A stretch of 16,514 bases of DNA from Ignavibacteria bacterium. GTDB lineage: Bacteria; Bacteroidota; Ignavibacteria; Ignavibacteriales; Melioribacteraceae. Under the pieces are notes generated by a model, which saw only the letters and a program-made list of their open reading frames with translations, searched no databases and was not told the origin of the DNA. Positions 8,261-14,785 of this stretch are shown here, in pieces; within the stretch, counting starts at the first letter, position 1; each line of letters opens with the position of its first letter. The stretch covers positions 1-16,514 of the forward strand of contig DAIEQP010000232.1 of the NCBI GenBank assembly GCA_027347805.1, read 5' to 3'. Both the position numbers and the translations under genes were made by a program.

Positions 8261-9364
8261 ATGAAAAAATTATTATTGATTCTGTTATCAGGAATTTTTC
8301 TTTATTCGTGCAGTTCGCAAAAAGAAGTTGAAAAGCCAAAAACTGAAGAGAAACCGCAGCAGGTTGCAATCAAAAAAAGAGAACTTAGTTTCGAATTTGA
8401 GACACAAAATTCTAAAACAAATGCATCATTAAGAGGAATTTCTGTTGTAGATTCATTGACTGCCTGGGCAAGCGGTTCTAAAGGAACGATTCTTAGAACT
8501 ACCGATGGCGGTAAATCATGGCACGAATCAAAAGTAAAAGGTTACGAATCACTCGATTTCAGAGACATTGAAGCATTCAGTAAAAATTCCGCTATTGTAA
8601 TGTGTGTAGATGCGCCGGCATTCTTTTTCAAAACTACTGATGGAGGTAAAAACTGGAAAAGAAAATATATGAACCTGGATCCTAAAATATTTTTCGATGG
8701 ATTTGCTTTTTATGATGAAGATAACGGTATTGCATTCAGCGACCCGATCGACGGAAGATTTTTTATTGTTAAAACAAAAGATGGCGGAGATACATGGAGA
8801 GAAATTCCATCAATGAATATTCCCGGAGTATTAAAAAGTGAAGGAGGATTTGCTGCAAGCGGAACTTCAATTTCAATTTTTGGCAAAGACTTGGTCTGGA
8901 TTGGTACTGGCGGCGGTGAAAGATCCAGAATATTTTTTTCGCAGGATGCAGGTGAAAATTGGAGAGCAGTAGATTCTAAAATGAAAGGCGGCAATTCAAC
9001 TTCCGGAGTATTTTCTATTGCATTTAAAGATGATTTGAATGGTCTTGCAGTTGGCGGAGATTATAAGAACAACAAAGATAAAAATGGCAACGCTGCATAT
9101 TCTGATGACGGAGGATTAAGCTGGATGCCGATTGAAACAAATCAGCCATCAGGATTTAAATCCTGTGTTGCCTGGAATCCACAAAATAAATTTTATCTTG
9201 TGACAGGAACCTCAGGGACAGACTATACAATAGATGACGGCAAAACATGGATTCAGGTTGACCAAAAAAGTTTTAACAGTATAGGTATTTCCAAAACTGA
9301 CGGTACTACATTTTTAATCGGCGATAACGGATCGATAGCAAAACTAAAAGTAACCGAAAAATAA
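8261..9364 (+). CDS. Lipoprotein with six Asp-box (BNR/YCF48-like) repeats
   Basis: Outer-membrane or periplasmic lipoprotein, 367 residues. The signal peptide ends in a lipobox LYSC with Cys17 as the lipidated residue, followed by a Lys/Glu/Pro-rich linker (about 18-36). The rest is a beta-propeller with six Asp-box motifs of the form [S/T]xDxGxxW at about residues 80-87, 125-132, 172-179, 227-234, 281-288 and 323-330. Such motifs occur in sialidases, sortilin and YCF48/HCF136 proteins; the hits to plant photosystem assembly factors reflect the shared fold only. No catalytic sialidase residues (RIP motif) are seen, so enzymatic activity is not claimed. It is the first gene of a rightward operon with two glycosidase-like genes, 11 bases before the next. 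It may bind carbohydrate or a partner enzyme; that is inference. Confidence 0.82.
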   Translation: MKKLLLILLSGIFLYSCSSQKEVEKPKTEEKPQQVAIKKRELSFEFETQNSKTNASLRGISVVDSLTAWASGSKGTILRTTDGGKSWHESKVKGYESLDFRDIEAFSKNSAIVMCVDAPAFFFKTTDGGKNWKRKYMNLDPKIFFDGFAFYDEDNGIAFSDPIDGRFFIVKTKDGGDTWREIPSMNIPGVLKSEGGFAASGTSISIFGKDLVWIGTGGGERSRIFFSQDAGENWRAVDSKMKGGNSTSGVFSIAFKDDLNGLAVGGDYKNNKDKNGNAAYSDDGGLSWMPIETNQPSGFKSCVAWNPQNKFYLVTGTSGTDYTIDDGKTWIQVDQKSFNSIGISKTDGTTFLIGDNGSIAKLKVTEK

Positions 9365-9375
9365 ACGGATAAATT

Positions 9376-11517
9376 TTGGTGCAACGGTTAAGTTCATCAA
9401 TATTTTCTCTATTAATTATTCTTACCTGTTCACAAATCTTTTCTCAAACAAAGATTAACAGGTATGCCTTGGTTAATAGGCATAATATCACTGTCACAAG
9501 TTTCGATTCTCTTTCATCACTTTCGGTTGGAAATGGCGAATTTGCTTTTACTGTCGATGCAACAGGTCTGCAAACATTTCCTGAGTTTTATAAAAATGGA
9601 ATTCCGCTTGGAACACAATCCCAGTGGGCATGGCATTCTTTTCCGAATAGCAACAACTTCCAATATGATGAGACTTTACGAGAATTTAATTTTAATGGAA
9701 AGAAGGAATTATATCCTTACCAATTTTCTTCTCCTGATAGAAAGAAAAAAGCCTCTGATTGGTTCCGGCAAAATTCACATAGACTTCATCTTGGAATAAT
9801 TGGTTTAGAATTAATTTCTACAAGCGGGGAAAAGATATCTGTAAATGATATCACTAATATTCATCAGGAATTGAACATATGGACCGGTGAAATTACAAGC
9901 AAATTTGAAATCGAAAATTATCCCGTGAAAGTGACAACTGTATGCCACCAGGATAAAGACCTTATCTCAATAAAAATAATTTCTGAATTAGTAAAGAAAA
10001 AACAAATAAAAGTATGTTATCGTTTTCCATATCCAACCGGTGAGCATACAGATTGGGCTTGCAACTTTAATCAACCCGATAAACATATTACAACATTAAG
10101 TATAAAAAATAATTCAGCATTATTAGAAAGAGTTATTAATGATACTAAATATTATATAAAAATCGATTGGCGAAATAAATCCGTAATTAACGAAATCTCT
10201 AAACACAATTTCATTTTATCATCAGAGAATAATGAAGACGAAATTGAATTCTCATGTCAGTTCACTAAAAATATATTAACGGAAAAGTTACCTTCATTCT
10301 CATCAACCGAAAGAAACAGTTTTTATAATTGGAAAAAATTCTGGATGAACGGCGGGGCTGTTGATTTAGAGGGCAGTACTGATCCAAGAGCAGTTGAACT
10401 TGAAAGAAGAATCATACTTTCTCAATATCTAACAAAAATTCAATGTTCAGGTTCAATACCGCCGCAAGAAACGGGATTAACATACAACAGCTGGTTTGGA
10501 AAATTTCACTTAGAAATGCATTGGTGGCATGCAGCTCATTTCGGCTTTTGGAATAGAATTGATCTGCTTGAAAAAAGTCTTGAATGGTATAAAAGCATTT
10601 TACCAGAAGCTAAAAAAATCGCAGAGCGCCAGATTTTCTCAGGTGTACGTTGGCCTAAAATGGTTGACATGACAGGTATAGACAGCCCATCTAAAGTTGG
10701 ACCATTTCTAATCTGGCAGCAGCCGCATATAATTTACTTTGCAGAACTTTGTTACCGTGCTCATCCCAACAAAAAAACATTAGACAAATACAAGGACTTA
10801 GTATTTGCTACTGCAGAATTCATGTCGTCATTCGCTAATTATGAAAAGGAAAATGACAGATACATATTAGGCAAAGGAATTATTGCAGCACAGGAAAGAT
10901 TTGATCCTCAAGTAACTTTTAATACGCCAATGGAATTAGCTTATTGGCACTGGGGATTATCAACTGCTTTAAAGTGGTGCGAAAGACTTAAGATCAAAAA
11001 AAATGTAGAATGGGAAAATGTAGTTAGAAAACTTTCTCCACTTCCACAAAAAGATGGTTTATATCTGGCTGCTGAAAGTTCTCCAGACAGTTATTCAAAT
11101 CAGAGATTAATGACTGATCACCCCGCAGTACTTGGAGCTTATGGAATGATTGACGGAAGTAATTATGCTGATACTACTGTTATGAAAAATACTTTTGACA
11201 AAATTATGAATAGCTGGAACTGGAATGAAACCTGGGGCTGGGATTTTCCATTTACAGCAATGACAGCAACTCGTCTCAATCAGCCTGGCAAAGCCATTGA
11301 TGCATTATTCATGAATGTGAAAACAAACACTTATTTATTGAACGGACACAATTACCAGGATGAACGATTACGTTTATATCTACCGGGTAACGGCGGGATA
11401 TTATCTGCTGTTGCAATGATGTGTGCAGGATTTAACGGAAATAATATTAAAAATCCAGGTTTCCCTAAAAATGGAAAATGGAAAGTGAAGTGGGAGAATA
11501 TTTCTCCGATATTTTAA
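9376..11517 (+). CDS. Secreted six-hairpin glycosidase-like protein
   Basis: Secreted protein of about 713 residues with a Sec signal peptide (1-24, ending IFS-Q). The N-terminal part (about 30-310) is a beta-sandwich-like region with SVGNGEFAFTVDATG (50-64). The C-terminal part (about 320-700) is an alpha/alpha-barrel of the six-hairpin glycosidase type, with GLTYNSWFGKFHLEMHWWH (367-385), WQQPHIIYFAELCYRAHP (448-463) and LPGNGGILSAVAMM (669-682). This architecture recalls clan GH-L enzymes such as GH65 and relatives (GH95, GH15), but I cannot assign a family. A candidate acid is E380. The start is uncertain: TTG (9376) or GTG (9379), with a stop (TAA) at 9370-9372 just upstream and no ATG nearby. 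The gene lies 11 bases after the lipoprotein gene and 16 before the GH43-like gene, so one transcript is likely. Confidence 0.72.
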   Translation: MVQRLSSSIFSLLIILTCSQIFSQTKINRYALVNRHNITVTSFDSLSSLSVGNGEFAFTVDATGLQTFPEFYKNGIPLGTQSQWAWHSFPNSNNFQYDETLREFNFNGKKELYPYQFSSPDRKKKASDWFRQNSHRLHLGIIGLELISTSGEKISVNDITNIHQELNIWTGEITSKFEIENYPVKVTTVCHQDKDLISIKIISELVKKKQIKVCYRFPYPTGEHTDWACNFNQPDKHITTLSIKNNSALLERVINDTKYYIKIDWRNKSVINEISKHNFILSSENNEDEIEFSCQFTKNILTEKLPSFSSTERNSFYNWKKFWMNGGAVDLEGSTDPRAVELERRIILSQYLTKIQCSGSIPPQETGLTYNSWFGKFHLEMHWWHAAHFGFWNRIDLLEKSLEWYKSILPEAKKIAERQIFSGVRWPKMVDMTGIDSPSKVGPFLIWQQPHIIYFAELCYRAHPNKKTLDKYKDLVFATAEFMSSFANYEKENDRYILGKGIIAAQERFDPQVTFNTPMELAYWHWGLSTALKWCERLKIKKNVEWENVVRKLSPLPQKDGLYLAAESSPDSYSNQRLMTDHPAVLGAYGMIDGSNYADTTVMKNTFDKIMNSWNWNETWGWDFPFTAMTATRLNQPGKAIDALFMNVKTNTYLLNGHNYQDERLRLYLPGNGGILSAVAMMCAGFNGNNIKNPGFPKNGKWKVKWENISPIF

Positions 11518-11533
11518 CAACACAGGTAATTTG

Positions 11534-12631
11534 ATGAATAAATTCGAATCGTTTTTTTTTCTGTTATTCTTATCTCAAGTTTGTTTTACATCAGTAAAAA
11601 TCACAGCACAGCAAAATGCAGATACAAATGAAATTCGTTTCAGGGATCGCTTACTTCCTGCACCTGTAAACGGCGGATTTAAAATGAAAGATTACTGGAT
11701 CTGGTGCGGCTCAGTAATTAAAGGCGAAGATGGAAAATATCATATGTTTGCTTCAAGATGGCCTAAAGGATTGAGTTTCACTCCGCATTGGTTAACCAAT
11801 TCAGAAGTTGTAAGAGCAGTTTCAGATAAACCTGAAGGACCATATACATTTCAGGAAGTTGTTCTGCCACCACGTGGCCCAGAATTTTGGGATGGAAGAA
11901 TGACTCACAATCCAACAATTCATAAATATAAAGACAAATATTTATTGTTTTATACCGGGACTACATATCCTCAACCAATGCCGACAGCGGCAACTCCAGT
12001 TTCAAATGAATCGGAAACAAAATTGTATGCTCACTATCATGAACGAATTGGTCTTGCAATTTCAAATTCTGTATTCGGTCCTTGGAAAAGATTTGATAAA
12101 CCAATTCTTGATGTACGAAAAGGAAAATGGGATAGTTTACTTGTGAGCAATCCAGCTCCTGTAATTTCAAAGGATGGGAAAATTTATTTGTTTTACAAAG
12201 GTGTAACTGTTCTTCGCCAGCATGCAATTTCTGTTGCTGTGGCTGAAAATCCTGAAGGGCCTTATGTAAGAATTGCCGATCAGCCTTTTGATCTTGGTGT
12301 TGATGCAGAGGATCCAACAATATGGTTTGAGAACGGACATTATCATGCATTGATGCTGGATACCGGGAAAAAATTTTCTAACAAGGAAATTTATTATGCA
12401 ACCTCTGATGATTTACTTCATTGGAATGCAGAAAAAAATCCAATCGCTATTTCAAAAAAATTTTTATGGGATGATGGTCAAAATCGAAAGATGACAAATA
12501 CAGAACGCCCTCAGATTTTAGTTCAGGATGGAAAATCAACACATGTTTTTTTTGCAACTGGTATGGATGATTCGTTAAAAGTTAGATCCACCTGGAGCCA
12601 GGTAATACCTTTAAAGCAATTGTTGAAGTAA
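11534..12631 (+). CDS. Secreted GH43-like five-bladed beta-propeller glycosidase
   Basis: Secreted protein, 365 residues from the ATG at 11534. A TTG at 11531 is in frame just before it, but the ATG is the better start with aggt upstream. A signal peptide spans about 1-26 (ending ITA-Q). The remainder is a beta-propeller like those of the GH43/GH32/GH117/GH130 group: DYWIWCGSVIKGEDGKYHMF (53-72), repeated blade motifs HNPTIHKYKDKYLLFYTGT (125-143), NPAPVISKDGKIYLFY (206-221), and DAEDPTIWFENGHYHALM (257-274). The acidic residues D257, D260 and E324 in TNTERPQIL are candidate active-site groups. The repeated phrases DKPEGPYTF and ENPEGPYV are typical for this propeller type. Exact family and substrate are not recognised. 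It ends the rightward operon; a weak hairpin follows. Confidence 0.78.
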   Translation: MNKFESFFFLLFLSQVCFTSVKITAQQNADTNEIRFRDRLLPAPVNGGFKMKDYWIWCGSVIKGEDGKYHMFASRWPKGLSFTPHWLTNSEVVRAVSDKPEGPYTFQEVVLPPRGPEFWDGRMTHNPTIHKYKDKYLLFYTGTTYPQPMPTAATPVSNESETKLYAHYHERIGLAISNSVFGPWKRFDKPILDVRKGKWDSLLVSNPAPVISKDGKIYLFYKGVTVLRQHAISVAVAENPEGPYVRIADQPFDLGVDAEDPTIWFENGHYHALMLDTGKKFSNKEIYYATSDDLLHWNAEKNPIAISKKFLWDDGQNRKMTNTERPQILVQDGKSTHVFFATGMDDSLKVRSTWSQVIPLKQLLK

Positions 12632-12638
12632 ATAATTC

Positions 12639-12666
12639 AGTAATTCTATATGTTTTTCGAATTACT
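12639..12666. terminator. Weak hairpin between convergent genes
   Basis: An 8-base perfect stem AGTAATTC (12639-12646) / GAATTACT (12659-12666) with a 12-base T-rich loop lies in the 40-base gap between the convergent GH43-like and T9SS-cargo genes. The stem is AT-rich and no solid T-run follows, so it is only a possible terminator. Confidence 0.3.
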
Positions 12667-12671
12667 AAATT

Positions 12672-13199
12672 TTATTTCATCAAGATCATTTTCTTTGTCT
12701 GGAAGAAATCTCCGGCATGAATTCTATAAATATATATCCCGCTTGATAGCCCAATTGATTGTGTGTTAAATGAAACAGAATAATATCCTGCATTTTGTTC
12801 TTTATTTACCAACTGAGCAACTTCTCTACCAAGCATATCATAGACTTTGATTTGAACATAACCTGAATTAGGCAATTCATAATTAATTCTTGTTTCGGGG
12901 TTGAATGGATTTGGAAAATTTTGACTCAGCGAATAATTAGTTGGCAATTCACGCTGACCGTCTTCCAGTCCGGTCATTACCAGGTTAGTTTGTTCAATAA
13001 ATCCAATCCTCAGCTGGAAATCATTATTTGAACTTGTACCTGCAACCAACTGGCCTACAACCTGTGTTACTTTAAAGAGATCATTTTTACTGGTAATACT
13101 ATTTAATGGAGCAAAATTAATTTTATAACTCTGCGCGTTGCATAGAGAAATAAAACCCAATAATAGTATCCATAAATAAAATTTATTTTTGAAATTCAT
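12672..13199 (-). CDS. Small T9SS type A cargo protein
   Basis: Secreted protein of 175 residues made of a Sec signal peptide (1-22, ending CNA-Q), a short body (about 23-80) with VVGQLVAGTSSNNDFQLRIGF, and a type IX secretion C-terminal sorting domain (about 88-175). The sorting domain shows the classic order NFPNPFNPETRINYELP (94-110), VQIKVYDMLGREV (115-127), GIYIYRI and the C-terminal KKMILMK. Such domains direct export across the outer membrane and are cleaved or exchanged for anchoring. The body motif GQLVAGTS...LRIGF is a common short pattern in proteins of this group, of unknown role. The ATG at 13199 lies 10 bases after the stop of the collagen-like gene, so the pair is likely one transcript. 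No enzyme motif is present; structural or anchoring function is possible. Confidence 0.85.
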   Translation of the reverse strand: MNFKNKFYLWILLLGFISLCNAQSYKINFAPLNSITSKNDLFKVTQVVGQLVAGTSSNNDFQLRIGFIEQTNLVMTGLEDGQRELPTNYSLSQNFPNPFNPETRINYELPNSGYVQIKVYDMLGREVAQLVNKEQNAGYYSVSFNTQSIGLSSGIYIYRIHAGDFFQTKKMILMK

Positions 13200-13209
13200 T
13201 TTCTTTTAA

Positions 13210-14568
13210 TTATTCCTTTATGCTAAAGCTTGCATTTGCAGAAAACTTTGCCATGTTAAAATCTACATTCTTTACCATAACCGAAATTACATCACCAGCT
13301 TTTACTCTTAATGAATTATCATTAATAACTGCATCATTTGAGGAGGATGGAGTGTAATTTATGCCCAGATTTGTTTCAATTCCATTAACAAGTATTACCA
13401 AAGAACCGCTTGCTAAATTTCCCGCCATTCCGCGAATAGTTAAATTTGAAATGACACCATCAATTGGCATAACCATTTCCTGGACTTTAGTAGATTGTTG
13501 TAACCCGCTTTCAACCTGAATGTTTGATATGAAAACTATCAGCCGGGATGTTCCACTATCACCTTTATCACCTTTGTCTCCCTTATCACCTTTTAGTCCT
13601 TGTATTCCTTGATCACCTTTTTCTCCTTTCGGTCCTTGAATTCCCTGGTCTCCTTTGTCACCTTTTAATCCTTGTAACCCCTGATCACCTTTATCACCCT
13701 TAAAGCCCTGATCTCCCTTCTCACCTTTATCGCCCTTAAAGCCCTGATCTCCCTTCTCACCTTTATCGCCCTGAAATCCCTGATCACCCCTATCACCTTT
13801 TACTCCTTGAACACCGATATCTCCTTTATCTCCCTTTAATCCAGCAATCCCAACATCACCTCTTTCTCCTTTATCACCCTTAGTACCCTGAAGACCGGAA
13901 TCACCCTTTTCACCTTTATCGCCTTTTAATCCTTGAGCGCCAGAATCGCCTTTATCACCTTTTTCACCCTTTGCACCTTGTACACCGGCATCACCTTTAT
14001 CACCTTTTTCCCCTTTGGCACCAGAATCTCCCTTTGGACCAACTATTGAATTTGCTGAAACGACAATTTTAGATCCAACAACTTTAAGCGAAATATTATC
14101 GCCGGCTTCAATAGAAACAGCATCGGTCAATGAATTGATACTTTTTAAGACCTGCCCTTCAGAAATATTCTCTTTCTTTACAGAGTTATTTAAAACACTT
14201 TGAGCAGCAAAACTATATAACGATGGGGTAAGAAGAAGTCTTGGCAGTAATTCACTGCCTCCATTAATCTTAATAGATATATAATAAAGTTTATCGAAGT
14301 TCAGATTAAACGGATTAACACTTCCAAGTAATACGGTAAAGATTCCATTAGCTACATTTACAGATTGAACTTCGGACCAGACTTTATTGCCTGCAACTTT
14401 ATCATCATAAAACATGAATTCAATTGAGTAATTTCCATTAAGCAGATATTTACCAGTATTATCACTTAGTAATCCCTGATAGGAAATAACTTTAGCAACC
14501 TGGCAAAACACATTTAAATATATGCTTAGAAAAAAAAGTATCGACAGAAAAAATACTTTTCTTTTCAT
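13210..14568 (-). CDS. Secreted collagen-like (Gly-X-Y) repeat protein
   Basis: Secreted structural protein of 452 residues. The start is set at the ATG 14568 by AAAGGAGT six bases upstream; a longer reading to 14616 lacks such a site. Signal peptide 1-23 ends FCQ. An N-terminal head (about 24-125) has the pattern SYQGLLSDNTGKYLLNG ... NVANGIFTVLLG ... LYYISIKI ... LLPRLLLTPSLYSFAAQ seen in many Bacteroidetes-group collagen and tail-fibre-like proteins. Residues 177-341 are 55 consecutive Gly-X-Y triplets without a break. Pro occurs only twice; Lys-Gly-Asp/Glu junctions (about 30) dominate, which suits salt-bridge stabilised bacterial collagens lacking hydroxyproline. A C-terminal beta-rich domain (342-452) may drive trimer formation. 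It lacks a T9SS domain itself. It heads an operon with the small T9SS protein. Part of the collagen region is a perfect 36-base duplication. Confidence 0.88.
   Translation of the reverse strand: MKRKVFFLSILFFLSIYLNVFCQVAKVISYQGLLSDNTGKYLLNGNYSIEFMFYDDKVAGNKVWSEVQSVNVANGIFTVLLGSVNPFNLNFDKLYYISIKINGGSELLPRLLLTPSLYSFAAQSVLNNSVKKENISEGQVLKSINSLTDAVSIEAGDNISLKVVGSKIVVSANSIVGPKGDSGAKGEKGDKGDAGVQGAKGEKGDKGDSGAQGLKGDKGEKGDSGLQGTKGDKGERGDVGIAGLKGDKGDIGVQGVKGDRGDQGFQGDKGEKGDQGFKGDKGEKGDQGFKGDKGDQGLQGLKGDKGDQGIQGPKGEKGDQGIQGLKGDKGDKGDKGDSGTSRLIVFISNIQVESGLQQSTKVQEMVMPIDGVISNLTIRGMAGNLASGSLVILVNGIETNLGINYTPSSSNDAVINDNSLRVKAGDVISVMVKNVDFNMAKFSANASFSIKE
13546..14040 (-). repeat. Collagen triplet repeat region (55 Gly-X-Y units)
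   Basis: Direct reading of the coding strand gives 55 uninterrupted Gly-X-Y triplets, 495 bases, rich in GDK, GEK and GLK/GFK. Nine-base periodicity is visible throughout in the plus strand as repeated cacctttatc / tctccctt words. The repetitive DNA favours length change and assembly errors. Confidence 0.95.
13701..13772 (-). repeat. Perfect tandem duplication of a 36-base unit
   Basis: The unit 13701-13736 is repeated base for base in 13737-13772. Each unit encodes the 12-residue block GFKGDKGEKGDQ within the collagen region (frame shifted by the unit edge). Flanking units differ at several bases, so the exact pair is probably a recent duplication. Confidence 0.92.
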
Positions 14569-14651
14569 ATGAACTCCTTTGTGCATTCTTACTTTGGCGG
14601 TGTGTATAGTTACCAAAAACTTAACTTTTAATCAACAAAAAAATAAGACAA

Positions 14652-14665
14652 TTGATCCGGATCAC
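14652..14665. promoter_or_regulatory. FNR/CRP-like palindromic site upstream of the collagen-like gene
   Basis: TTGATCCGGATCAC contains the perfect 12-base palindrome TGATCCGGATCA and matches the TTGAT-N4-ATCAA layout of FNR-type sites at nine of ten defined bases. It lies 83 to 97 bases before the collagen-like gene start, a normal distance for an activator site. A sigma70-like TTGATT (14630-14635, minus strand) sits between site and gene, with no convincing -10 element. Members of the Crp/Fnr family are common in this group, but no regulator is encoded here. Confidence 0.4.
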
Positions 14666-14785
14666 AATTAAGTAAAATTAGAATGAATTATAATTTTACA
14701 AAGTAGATTTAATCCAAAACAGGAGAATAATTTTGAAAAATTTCTTTATAGATATTATAATTATTGAAGAATCCTCAATTAAAAA

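Noticed and set aside
8261..9364. Photosystem II assembly factor YCF48 or sialidase
   Set aside because: The Asp-box repeats are shared by many propellers; there is no photosynthetic context and no sialidase catalytic residues are visible.
11961..12350. Minus-strand frame of 129 codons
   Set aside because: Antisense to the GH43-like gene; Gln/His/Leu-rich composition is that of a shadow frame.
13770..13880. RGD tripeptides in the collagen region as cell-adhesion motifs
   Set aside because: They arise naturally where Arg replaces Lys in the KGD pattern; no evidence for integrin-type binding in this organism.
13546..14040. Regularly spaced short repeats that might suggest a CRISPR array
   Set aside because: The period is 9 bases and its multiples, no unique spacers exist, and the whole is one open frame of Gly-X-Y codons.
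14569..14616. N-terminal extension of the collagen-like protein by 16 residues
   Set aside because: The ATG at 14568 has a good AAAGGAGT ribosome site and starts a proper signal peptide; the extension would bury that site in coding sequence.
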